Below, piece after piece: positions 56,469-64,000 of a DNA stretch of 64,000 nt; position 1 is the stretch's first letter; each line of letters starts with the position of its first letter. Source of the DNA: Brachycybe producta (lineage: Eukaryota > Arthropoda > Diplopoda > Playtdesmida > Andrognathidae); the NCBI GenBank assembly GCA_036925085.1, contig JAUPFP010000072.1, positions 62,001 to 126,000 on the forward strand, read 5' to 3'. The notes under the pieces are model-generated. The model worked only from the letters and a program-made list of their open reading frames with translations, did no database searches and was not told where the DNA came from. The position numbers were made by a program, and so were the translations under genes.

Positions 56469-57794
56469 TTAATAATCTATGATAACATTGCGATGATGAT
56501 CCACTTCGATGATGGACTGGTAGATGGAATAAACGATGACATTCACCGTTGTGTTCAGTGGATTTTTAAATTTCATATTGAGACGTAAAGATCCATTTCT
56601 ACTCAAGTTGAAATGGGTTCCTGATAGAGCACTTTGATCATTGGTGAGATCGAAGGCATAAAGAGAATAACCGTTTTTAAATTCTTCAAACGTTACATCT
56701 ACACCGTCTGTGCCATAATACTTGTGACACGCAGAAAATAGCTGCTGATAAAGATGACCGTATTCTTTCGTACTGAAATTTGGACTGAACTGTATCCCCG
56801 GAAACTGGGTGCCATCCACCTGTAGCTCGAGAAAACTGAGGTCCTTGTAATGAAAATGAAAAGGATTCTTTTTTAAATTTCCAGCTCGCACATCACTATC
56901 AACGAGTCCAATCATAACGAAACTCGGTAATATGCCATTACAAATGTTGATGTTAATATCGTGGCCTCCACTCGGCTCGCTGAAAGAAGTGAATTTGATT
57001 CGATTGATGGGATAAATAAAAGTATTTTTCAACGACTGCTCAATATGCGTTTTAACGATACATGGATTAGGTACCACTTTTCGTACATAGAGGGTAGCAG
57101 ATCTAATATCCACTTTGTAATCATTTTTGTCACTATCTGGTTTCAGTAAACAAAAGGCGTCTTTTTGACGAATTAATTTAATGGAGAGATCGAGCATATT
57201 AGGTAAGAGCCGCCCCTGATGAAAAATATCTCCGTGAAGACGTCTGCACATATCCATAATAGCACTTGCTTTTGATCTTTCGAAGCATTGCGCTAATCCA
57301 TCTGCTGGATCGGCGGTGGATGGTTTACGATCTTTAAACGCAGCAATGGTGTCTTTGTAGAACATCTCGAGAGATAAATAAGGTTTATTCCCGGTGTTTT
57401 CGCTGCCTAGAAGGGTCGTTAAATAAGCGTTATATCCATAATCGTGATCGGTGGAACTAATAATCGTATGCCCGAGAGTAACCGTAATTTCACTAAAAAG
57501 TGAGTGAAAAAACCCATTTATAGGTGTGACTTCGCAAGTAGTGTCCAATGGTTTTCCGTCTGCTTTTAAAATTCTTGCCTTCACATTCAGGTAAATATCA
57601 GAAGGATTTATGTATTCATCGGCATTTCCCATGATATTGAACTCTATCGTATTTTGGTCTTCGATACTGTTCACGGGATGGTATTCCTTAATGCAGTCAT
57701 CCCGATTACTCGTTTGCGTCGCGGGCACGGTAAAAATATCCAACTCACAACTCATCCCAGGCCCCGAGTCATGATGTACGAGAAAGCCACTCAT
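56469..57794 (-). CDS. major capsid protein, double jelly-roll (Polinton)
   Basis: Forms the icosahedral shell in the virion predicted for Polintons. The 441-codon frame is uninterrupted, at the usual length. Recognisable parts: an N-terminal FNIMGNADEYINPSDIYLNV, then FHSLFSEITVTLGHTIIS, GRLLPNMLDLSIKLIRQ, YVRKVVPNP and a C-terminal NTTVNVIVYSIYQSIIEVD. These belong to the widespread animal protein group annotated after nematode F54H12.2, now regarded as Polinton capsid proteins. Starts 2 bases after the core-like gene ends and stops 2 bases before the protease. Intact, unlike most neighbours. Confidence 0.88.
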   Translation of the reverse strand: MSGFLVHHDSGPGMSCELDIFTVPATQTSNRDDCIKEYHPVNSIEDQNTIEFNIMGNADEYINPSDIYLNVKARILKADGKPLDTTCEVTPINGFFHSLFSEITVTLGHTIISSTDHDYGYNAYLTTLLGSENTGNKPYLSLEMFYKDTIAAFKDRKPSTADPADGLAQCFERSKASAIMDMCRRLHGDIFHQGRLLPNMLDLSIKLIRQKDAFCLLKPDSDKNDYKVDIRSATLYVRKVVPNPCIVKTHIEQSLKNTFIYPINRIKFTSFSEPSGGHDININICNGILPSFVMIGLVDSDVRAGNLKKNPFHFHYKDLSFLELQVDGTQFPGIQFSPNFSTKEYGHLYQQLFSACHKYYGTDGVDVTFEEFKNGYSLYAFDLTNDQSALSGTHFNLSRNGSLRLNMKFKNPLNTTVNVIVYSIYQSIIEVDHHRNVIIDY

Positions 57795-57796
57795 GT

Positions 57797-58274
57797 TTAT
57801 AGGAGATTCACGAAATTACCAGTTTTTCTTTTCTTTTGGCCCAAAGGTTTCTTTGCTGCGGATTTCCTTTTCTTAGCGACTTTCTTCTTCGATGCTTTCC
57901 TTTTCACTGTACGCTTTGTACTAGCCACGACTCTTCTATTTCCAGATGTTTTAGTGGTTTTTCGACGCTTAGCTCTGCCTGTCATAGTCTTCAAAAATTC
58001 ATGCCCGGCTTTCGTTCCACGCCTTTTTAAGGCGCTTTTGAAAGACTCCCGCTTCAATATCGGATACGACGTTAGTTTCAGACTTTAACAACTGCTTACT
58101 CGCTGAGAGGGCTCCTTTTTTCAAAAAAGGGATCACGAAACGATATAACGAAGAAAAAAATCTGTGTCTCCGCTGATATTGAGATCCCGCAAAGACGGGC
58201 AAAGAGGATCCAATTTGTTTATGATAATTATAACACGGATCAGTCGCTGATCCACAATGGTAAGGCACCCTCAT
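57797..58274 (-). pseudogene. basic core-like/minor capsid protein, frameshifted
   Basis: Two overlapping frames carry one gene. The N-terminal part (start ATG 58274) has PVFAGSQYQRRHRFFSSLYR and PFLKKGALSASKQLL. The C-terminal part (58057-57797) has LKRRGTKAGHEFLKTM followed by a Lys/Arg-rich tail (RRKTTKT, KRTVKRKASKKK). The shift lies in the overlap 57999-58057. The architecture (Gly/Arg-rich head, amphipathic helix, very basic tail) recalls adenoviral core or pVI/pX-type proteins and a conserved Polinton gene in this position. DNA condensation or membrane interaction is inferred. ATGA overlap with the penton stop at 58271-58274. Confidence 0.65.
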
Positions 58275-59621
58275 TTGTGAAAAATGGAACACGGACAAAA
58301 ATGAACTGTGGCTATCACTACGTCTCCACTGGTAAATAAAATTTTACATCCAAAGACATCGCTTATATGCACTTCAATACTATGTATACTATCACGTGAT
58401 ACTCTTTTGTACTGCAGTTGATTGTAGATTTTGGTAACTCTCATTCCATCAGAATCTTGAAGATGAACGGGCCTCAATAAAGGAGAAAGTATATCCCCCA
58501 CAGGCTGGTACTCGATACAGTTGATATACAAGAATAAAGAATGAATATCACGCTGAATATCCGAAAGAAAGTCGGCCACCCTGATAATGGGAAGTTCCGC
58601 CGTATTACTAAGATAGTCCTCTTGAAACCCGAGCATTCTTTGTATTTTTTTGGAGAATTGAATGCTTGAATTGGGCTGAACGATAACTTCTACGCGTGAC
58701 GTTGTATTCCGATATTTGAACAAAGGATTCTTTTCACTATTTAATCTCGGATTCGCAATATTCTCTATGCGTGTTTTGCTTTCTAACAACTGCTGATGAT
58801 CTTTCATATTTTGTAGACTTGGCCAAATTTTCTTTTTTTTTGTCATACGAGGATTTTAAAATATTGTAATTAAATTCATTCGCTTCTTTTTGTAACCGAA
58901 CCGGATTGATAAGTTTATCTTTGGCATCGTTATCATCCGCCTTTTTTTTCTTCGTCCTGTAGTTTTTGTTGTAAGGCATTAACAAGTCGCTGAATTGTTT
59001 CGTTCCGTTTTCCATCGGGCCCATGTAGGAGTCCTTTTTGATGTTGTAATTCTTTTTCGAGATCGGTTATTTTGTTTTGATATTCCGTTTGACTGGTATT
59101 TTTATCCTTAACGAGATTCTGATAATTGGTGCGTGATTCCTCGCACGTTTTGAACATGATATCCACATTGTCCGCGGCTGTTTGCACACTGGCTTCTTCC
59201 GTTACCATATTTTTTCCTCTTTGTCTATATTAGATGTAGATTTGTCTATTTTTTTAATCAACTCATTTTTGTTTGACTGAATCGAAGGATGTCTCAAATG
59301 AGGGGGCCCGAAATATTCATCGATATGAGAGTTGATGGCATTCACGAGAAATTCGGGGGAATGATACACTCCACTAGGAACGCTAATGTTGATGCTTAGG
59401 CTCCGATCTAGGTCTCTGATAATAATTTCACCTTCCTTTTCATCCGCAATATTTAACCAGGTACGCGAAAAATGAATCTCAGCCAGGGCGACTTCGTAAT
59501 CTCCAATAATTTTGATGGGTTTTGGGAGTTTCACGGTGTAATTCGTTAAAGTGTTGTCCGGATAATATTTCATACTGCTATTACTTGGAAGTGTCACGTA
59601 AAAGTCTTGAGGCTCGGTCAT
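58271..59621 (-). pseudogene. penton/minor capsid protein with coiled-coil middle, frameshifted
   Basis: The N-terminal part (59621-59202) has the family start FYVTLPSNSSMKYYPDNTL, then YEVALAEIHFSRTW, typical of the Polinton single-jelly-roll minor capsid. Next come two frames with a long charged helix (59208-58933, ITDLEKELQHQKGL and LVNALQQKLQDEEKK; then 59024-58737, NPVRLQKEANEFNYNIL). The C-terminal part (58846-58271) has QRMLGFQEDYL, IHSLFLYINCIEYQPVGD and VTKIYNQLQYKRV, the other half of the fold. Frame changes coincide with an A8-type run near 58940 and one near 58840. The first junction is an ATGGTAA stop/start overlap (59208-59202). Either one gene broken at homopolymers or several; the former is favoured because both halves of one fold are present. 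Confidence 0.75.
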
Positions 59622-60392
59622 TTTTGAAGCTGTTTCAAATCTCCTACTTTAATCCAACTGTTGTGTTTATCGGCGTATCCTTTCCACTTCACCAAAAGTT
59701 GCCGGTGGCGACCTTTCCCTTTTTCAGCTACAACTTTTTCTACCCTCCAAAAATCGCTATCTTGTCAATTTTTTGAAGTTCTTCCTCATAAAACGTACCT
59801 TCTAATAGTTCTCCATCAATATCCACGAGATGGTATACCGGAGGTATTCGGTCGATATGTGCCGAGATGGTGAAAATTTCGTCCGACCAATTAGGCAAGT
59901 AACCTTTTTCGAAAGTTAGCTTCGTCTTGGAAATACGGACACGATTTCCTACTTTGAACTTGGGCAATCTACTATTGGCAGACGGAAACAACCGTTTAAA
60001 TACATTTTTTTCATTGGTAGATGAGACTTTCTCCGGGGCCGTTCCAATGCTTCTATGATACGATGCATTGTATCCTTTCACCAGATAACTCAACTTATCG
60101 ATGTACCTATAATTCCCTTTCGCTGTAAAATACCTCCACATGCGTGATTTCAAAGTTCTATTAAAACGTTCGACAACGGCAGCTTTGACTTAGTTAAAAG
60201 TGGTATAAAATCCAATACCATTTTCTTTGAGAAAGGTCTGAAAGTTCTTATTCAGGAATTCTTTACCCCTATCCTGGCAGAATAATTTTTGAAGCAGTGA
60301 TCATTTTCTTTCCAGTTTTTTGTTTTAATCGTTGAACCCAAGCATATTTTGAAAATACATCGAAACAAGTTAAAAGATAGTTGTAACCCTTA
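59618..60392 (-). pseudogene. retroviral-type integrase with chromodomain, 5'-truncated
   Basis: The Polinton integrase joins element ends to host DNA. Reading right to left: LLTCFDVFSKYAW with the first catalytic Asp (about 60375-60340), CQDRGKEFLN with the second (about 60265), an in-frame stop (60190-60192), then AAVVERFNRTLK with the catalytic Glu. The C-terminal SH3-like region follows (KFKVGNRVRISKTK, PPVYHLVDIDGELLEGTFYE). After a frameshift near 59740 comes a chromodomain (LLVKWKGYADKHNSW). The N-terminal zinc region is missing: the frame closes upstream of VKENKGYNY at about 60400, where the ATPase stops. The 3' end overlaps the penton start as ATGA (59618-59621). Confidence 0.85.
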
Positions 60393-60399
60393 TTCTCTT

Positions 60400-61128
60400 T
60401 TACGGATCATGAGTACTCTGCTTAAAGGCATTGATCATAAACTTGGTGTTACCAGGATACATCTGATGAGACAAATGAGCAATTTGAGATTTGTCACGAG
60501 GGTTTTTAAAAAGAACCAGATAAGAATCATTCAAAGAAATGGTGCGCTGATACGGGTTCTTGTCAAAAATATTTTGACTAATAAATATAACACTTATATT
60601 TCGATGATGCAAATCGCACGTAAAGAGCTGAGAAACACCCCTATCCACATCTTGAAACAGATCGTCGAGTACAATAAGCTGGTTTCTATCGCATCTTAGA
60701 GTCTTCATGTCGGGCATTCCTTTTAGAAATGTCGCTCGAGTCCCATAAAGTGTATACCAGTCTTGATATTGAGAATAGTACCACGTTACTCTTTCCGGTG
60801 AGGGTTTAATCATTCCCCTGGCATGATCCAAAATTTTCTTAACGAAGGTTGTTTTCCCGCAATTGCTGGGACCGGCAATAATCATCCTAAACGGTGCCAT
60901 CAGCGGAATGAAGGAACCCTCTTTTTCCATGATCGTTACGGAATCTTGCGGTAGTTGTATATTGGCAGGTACTTCCGTTTTAGTGGAAATAGCGATGTTC
61001 GTTGTTTCGAGTATAAGCATAAGAGCCGCAATGCAGCCCATAACGATGTATTTTATACTCAGCTTCCTTTTTTGCGGCATCACCGTTTCCTCTATCGTTA
61101 GGCGCGATATTTCATCTTGCTCTATCAT
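60400..61128 (-). CDS. FtsK/HerA-type packaging ATPase, C-terminus probably shortened
   Basis: Predicted to pump DNA into the capsid. 242 codons. An N-terminal hydrophobic stretch (KYIVMGCIAALMLILETTNI) is unusual for this family and could be a fused or misread 5' part, since the ATPase proper begins near FIPLMAPFRMIIAGPSNCGK. Walker A GPSNCGKT and Walker B LIVLDDLF are intact, followed by SVIFISQNIF (sensor-like) and PRDKSQIAHL. It ends at FMINAFKQSTHDP, some 15-25 residues earlier than the family usually does, exactly where integrase sequence begins, so a deletion probably joined the two genes. Confidence 0.82.
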   Translation of the reverse strand: MIEQDEISRLTIEETVMPQKRKLSIKYIVMGCIAALMLILETTNIAISTKTEVPANIQLPQDSVTIMEKEGSFIPLMAPFRMIIAGPSNCGKTTFVKKILDHARGMIKPSPERVTWYYSQYQDWYTLYGTRATFLKGMPDMKTLRCDRNQLIVLDDLFQDVDRGVSQLFTCDLHHRNISVIFISQNIFDKNPYQRTISLNDSYLVLFKNPRDKSQIAHLSHQMYPGNTKFMINAFKQSTHDP

Positions 61129-61575
61129 TTTAGCTTCAAGAATGTAACGAGAATGATTACATAACGTGATATTTATTCAGTATTAGTACAAGATTTGAAA
61201 ATTTCACATCGCCACTCATATTCTAACCAATGGTCGATCAGATACAAAATTCCTTGAATGATGACGATTCTAATCGGTTTGGCATATTCGATCCAGCGGT
61301 TTAACACAAATAAGACATTCACACTCAAATAAATCATTTATTTTTTTCCATTCGTATTCCTCGGGATACATCGTACAAAAATGAGACGGAACTTGACTTC
61401 CATCACCCGCTTTTAGGAGTTCGTCTTGATGAACAGTCAGCACACGCTTTATTCCAACCTGATAATTTTATCGTGGTTTTTATCGCATCACGAGCTTGCA
61501 CGCGAATACCAGGAAAATCCGTTGGCGTATACAACATTCTGAGTAAAGTAAATTGTACATATTAGCTTATTTTTG
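61129..61575 (-). pseudogene. decayed Polinton ORF of unknown function
   Basis: Three minus-strand frames appear to continue one another. The first starts MLYTPTDFPGIRVQARDAI near 61540. The second holds VLTVHQDELLKAGDGSQVPS and FCTMYPEEYEW near 61440-61370. The third holds QGILYLIDHWLEYEWRCEIF near 61265-61210, ending at about 61178. Their mutual order and lack of overlap indicate one gene of about 120 residues broken by two frameshifts. Family not recognised with certainty. Confidence 0.4.
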
Positions 61576-61606
61576 TTTTTGTACCCATAATCCAAAAATA
61601 TAAGCC

Positions 61607-62129
61607 TCATTTTTTGCACAATGTGCTATTCCATTTCTCCGTTTTTTTATGACGACTACACGTGAAGTCAACTTCTTGAGGGCCAAAGATTGTCAGTAAA
61701 TTCTCATATTTCATACAAAGGCCTAGTTTCTCGAGGTTTATGCTAGGAATATTTAATTTCATTAATAAATTTTTTTCCACAGTGCCCCCCCTTATAAGCG
61801 AATAAGGCATTTGAATTATTCTCAGAGGCATGCGTATACAATCTACATAAAACATTCAGTAATGTTGAAAATGCGACATCATCGGTATCATTTCTGTAAG
61901 AAAGGCCATGAATATGTGCCGTCACGAATTGCATTGTTCTGACATCTTTGTAAGTAAACACCCTATTTTCAGGAAGTCGAATAAACATATTCATCGGATG
62001 TGGATCACCGATAGTATAGTATCCCAATTCTTTAATGTAAAAATCACTTCCAATTTGAAACCCGTCACAATCAATAACGGTGGATATATTGCCGAAAATA
62101 GACATTCTGGAAATTAATTTTTCATTCAT
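61607..62129 (-). pseudogene. conserved mobile-element ORF, possibly nuclease-like, frameshifted
   Basis: The frame 62129-61743 starts MNEKLISRMSIFGNISTVID and contains CDGFQIGSDFYIKELGYYT and FVTAHIHGLSY. The frame 61855-61607 continues with NIPSINLEKLGLCMKYENLL and CSRHKK. The shift lies near KGGHCGKKF (about 61780), beside a C8 run in GTGCCCCCCCTT. The layout D-x-x-G-F-x(7)-K-E-L, then H-G-L, then K-x(2-3)-K, then L-E-x-L-G and C-x-x-H matches a recurrent unannotated family I have seen associated with invertebrate virus-like elements. A DEDD-exonuclease-like fold is only a guess. Confidence 0.5.
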
Positions 62130-62551
62130 AAGGCTGAATCAAACTGAGAAAAAAAACGTACCTAATGCCGTGAAATCCGAGGCTTCGGGTAATGAGTAGA
62201 TCTTGTCATAGCATATACGTTTCTCCAGGTACTTATACCCTTTAGCTTATTCCATTCTTGTTTCCAAGGGGTGTAAATAAATCACGGCCTTGACAAAACA
62301 AAAATATACGTGTTGAGACATGTTTAGGCTTGTTCAAACATGCCTCGATGTGGTCCAAAGGGTGTCTAAATCATGAACTTATGAAAACATGTATAGACAT
62401 GATGACTCATCTGTCTAATCTGTCCTACTGAAATACTGAGGATGTACCATGTCTGGCCCCGTTAACACTATTTCTCATACCTAATGTTAATTTTTCGGAG
62501 CATGATAATTCCCAAGCCTATTGTCAAACCTTGGTTAGGCATGATTCAACT
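62130..62551. other. divergent intergenic region
   Basis: Region between the minus-strand ORF and the plus-strand RING gene. It should contain both promoters. It has repeated ACATGT(T/C)TA(G/A)(G/A)C-type motifs near 62300-62400. No TATA box is convincing. Confidence 0.35.
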
Positions 62552-63046
62552 ATGTCTTCTTATAATTCATGTATTTCATTTGTAGACATTGCATCTGATT
62601 CTGAAACGGAGCCTGAAACTGTCCCGAATGCCCCTACTAGAAGTGCTGCAGTTAATAGTCATCCAATTGTCTATCTCGATGACTCCAGTAAGTAATTAGA
62701 TTGGTCGTAAAAAAAATTTAAAAAAAAAATTGCAACTGCAGATGACACGACCGATAGTGAAATTCTCCTCCAGCTGATGGGAAATCCACCTGTAAGCCGA
62801 AAAGAACTTTTGGAGAAACTACTACCCTACAATGATGAAGAAACGGCGACTATCAAATATTGTACTATTTGTTTAGTGAAGGGTGCACGGGTTGTATTTG
62901 ACCCTTGTAAACATCAAGCAGCCTGTAAGGCATGTACAGCAACGTTATTAGAAATGGAACGTTTTTTATGCCCAGTGTGTAGAAACACCATTTCAAATGT
63001 AATTGATGTTTACCAGCCCTTAACAGACTTATTGCCTAGTCAATGA
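62552..63046 (+). CDS. RING-finger protein, two exons (Polinton accessory)
   Basis: Exon 1 (62552-62687, ATG 62552) ends CCA|GTAAGT and exon 2 (62742-63046) follows ACTGCAG. The phase (1) fits, giving 146 residues. The N-terminal 70 residues are acidic and Ser/Thr-rich (SDSETEPETVPN, DTTDSEILLQL). The C-terminal 50 carry a complete C3HC4-type RING: CTIC, DPCKHQAACKAC, CPVCR. This compact form with CxxC...CxH...CxxC...CPxC is seen in MDM2 and IAP C-termini and implies E3 ubiquitin-ligase activity. No BIR domain is visible upstream. Exon 1 could begin later, since TTTCATTTGTAG at 62573-62584 is also a good acceptor. AATAAA lies at 63269, after a tandem duplicate of most of exon 2. Confidence 0.78.
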
Positions 63047-63257
63047 TGAAGAAACGGCGACTATCAAATATTGTACTATTTGTTTAGTGAAGGGTGCACG
63101 GGTTGTATTTGACCCTTGTAAACATCAAGCAGCCTGTAAGGCATGTACAGCAACGTTATTAGAAATGGAACGTTTTTTATGCCCAGTGTGTAGAAACACC
63201 ATTTCAAATGTAATTGATGTTTACCAGCCCTTAACAGACTTATTGCCTAGTCAATGA
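62830..63257 (+). repeat. exact 211-bp tandem duplication of the RING exon
   Basis: 62830-63040 is repeated at 63041-63251 with no difference that I can find, and the second copy ends with the same CAATGA. The first copy includes the RING and ends in a stop at 63044-63046. The second copy is therefore untranslated. Period 211 is not a multiple of three. Confidence 0.9.
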
Positions 63258-63298
63258 ATATCATCTAAAATAAAACCTGAAGTTCTTTTATATATTGA

Positions 63299-63384
63299 AC
63301 ACTTCTGCAACAGACCTCTGCCTGCCTTGGGATACCAAGTTTGCTATCCCTAAGCAGGCAGAGGTCTGTGGAATGCAGAAGTGT
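63299..63384. repeat. hairpin between the convergent RING and Bcl-2-like genes
   Basis: ACACTTCTGCAACAGACCTC at 63299 pairs with its complement (GAGGTCTGTGGAATGCAGAA, then GTGT) ending at 63384. CTGCCTGCC and GGGATA further in also pair. Arms are about 38 bases with few mismatches. The right arm encodes the last residues of the minus-strand frame. Confidence 0.75.
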
Positions 63385-63877
63385 CATGAGTTATTATAAA
63401 GAAATAAAACAATACTGCAAAAAATTTGAGCATGTAACATTCTATTGCATCCGTATTAATAAATATAACAGTGCTAATCATCAGTAATTGCGGAACCACA
63501 TGAATAACGTTACTCGGAGTGTCGTTAGGTGTTGCGTAGACATCCTGCATCGCAGCCCATGATCCATTATCTCGAAGCCACGATGCCGATGACTTGAACA
63601 CGTATTCACCAATATGCACTGCCATTGCTTCCTCGAATCCGGATCTTGCCAGTTGGAGGACGAGTGCATAAGTCACGATAATTTTACCGAATGATGGTGA
63701 TCCTCGATAAACTTCGTCCAACAAGAAGGTTAATTCTTGGTTCAAATGTGAAACAGTTTTTAAAGTTGTTGCTATGGATTCGAAAGCTTGAATATCCTTA
63801 TTTCGAGCTTGTTCGTCGAGTTTGAAAATTGTTCGTGAAAAGTTGGAATTCACGGCCTCGTTCGATTGTTTGGCCAT
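63350..63877 (-). CDS. Bcl-2-like apoptosis regulator (Polinton accessory)
   Basis: Bcl-2 family proteins at mitochondria bind BH3 helices and set the threshold for apoptosis. From ATG at 63877 the frame is 175 residues, the size of a compact Bcl-2 protein. Residues of the BH1 region read DEVYRGSPSFGKIIVTY (family E-L-F-x-D-G-x-N-W-G-R-I-V). The BH2 region reads ASWLRDNGSWAAMQDVY (family W-I-x-x-N-G-G-W-x-x-F). Spacing between BH1 and BH2 is normal. The N-terminal third is helical with no certain BH4 or BH3. A hydrophobic C-terminus (MLKFFAVLFYFFII) could be a tail anchor, followed by a short extension encoded in a hairpin. The frame is intact. The Arg of BH1 is replaced by Lys. It faces the RING gene tail to tail. 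Upstream on its strand, (TA)n near 63965-63981 may act as TATA box. Anti-apoptotic direction is inferred, not shown. Confidence 0.78.
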   Translation of the reverse strand: MAKQSNEAVNSNFSRTIFKLDEQARNKDIQAFESIATTLKTVSHLNQELTFLLDEVYRGSPSFGKIIVTYALVLQLARSGFEEAMAVHIGEYVFKSSASWLRDNGSWAAMQDVYATPNDTPSNVIHVVPQLLMISTVIFINTDAIECYMLKFFAVLFYFFIITHDTSAFHRPLPA

Positions 63878-64000
63878 ATGATACACATCAAACGGCAATT
63901 TTAGTAGAATCCTGCATGTTGAACGCCTTATTCGTAAAAGCTAAGCACAACTAGCATTAAAAAGTATATATATATATATTCATAGTTTGAAATAAAATTT
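63878..64000. other. upstream region of the Bcl-2-like gene at window edge
   Basis: Short leader with (TA)n at about 63965-63980. No Polinton terminus can be identified before the window ends. Confidence 0.4.

Noticed and set aside
60349-60699. 116-codon plus-strand frame opposite the ATPase
   Set aside because: Shadow of the ATPase gene without a recognisable domain.

Overview
This is animal nuclear DNA from a repeat-rich, AT-rich genome, most likely an arthropod. Exons are split by GT-AG introns, and one host gene encodes a secreted protein resembling the mite group 7 allergen family, which I know mainly from arthropods. Species cannot be fixed from the sequence.

Host genes are sparse. 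Two coding exons of a TPPP/p25-alpha gene lie on the minus strand (1218-1699, continuing outside the window). A complete five-exon secreted-protein gene lies at 32852-38056. A possible first exon of an unknown gene lies at 46431-46603. Everything else from 1 to 49 kb is mobile or repetitive: several foldback/MITE families, LTR-like repeats in two families (20.3-21.1, 31.7-32.4, 38.6-41.0 kb; 12.7-13.3 and 29.2-29.9 kb), a degenerate tandem satellite (10.6-11.9 kb), and a hAT-like element with an 8-bp target duplication (21919-28164) that has been split by a broken APE/RT/RNase H LINE on the minus strand. A 3.9-kb P-element-like transposon (41789-45731) keeps 29-bp terminal inverted repeats, a 7-bp flanking direct repeat and an eight-exon THAP-domain transposase whose reading frame is open once predicted introns are removed.

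From about 49.6 kb to the right edge lies a Polinton/Maverick (adintovirus-like) element. On the plus strand: a small spliced acidic gene, a spliced PC4-like gene, protein-primed DNA polymerase B (four breaks) and dUTPase. On the minus strand, converging on them and very tightly packed: ATPase, integrase with chromodomain, penton/minor capsid protein with a coiled-coil region, a basic core-like protein, double-jelly-roll major capsid protein, and an adenain-like protease that lost its C-terminus. Further right are two decayed ORFs, then an accessory pair in convergent orientation: a RING-finger protein and a Bcl-2-like protein with recognisable BH1 and BH2 regions. The element is no longer autonomous (polymerase, integrase, protease and penton genes are broken), while major capsid protein, dUTPase, RING and Bcl-2-like genes remain open. 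The right terminus is not in the window, and the left terminus could not be located.

The most notable items are the anti-apoptosis-type accessory module (Bcl-2-like plus RING), the near-intact P-like transposon, and the stop/start overlaps that pack the Polinton genes.
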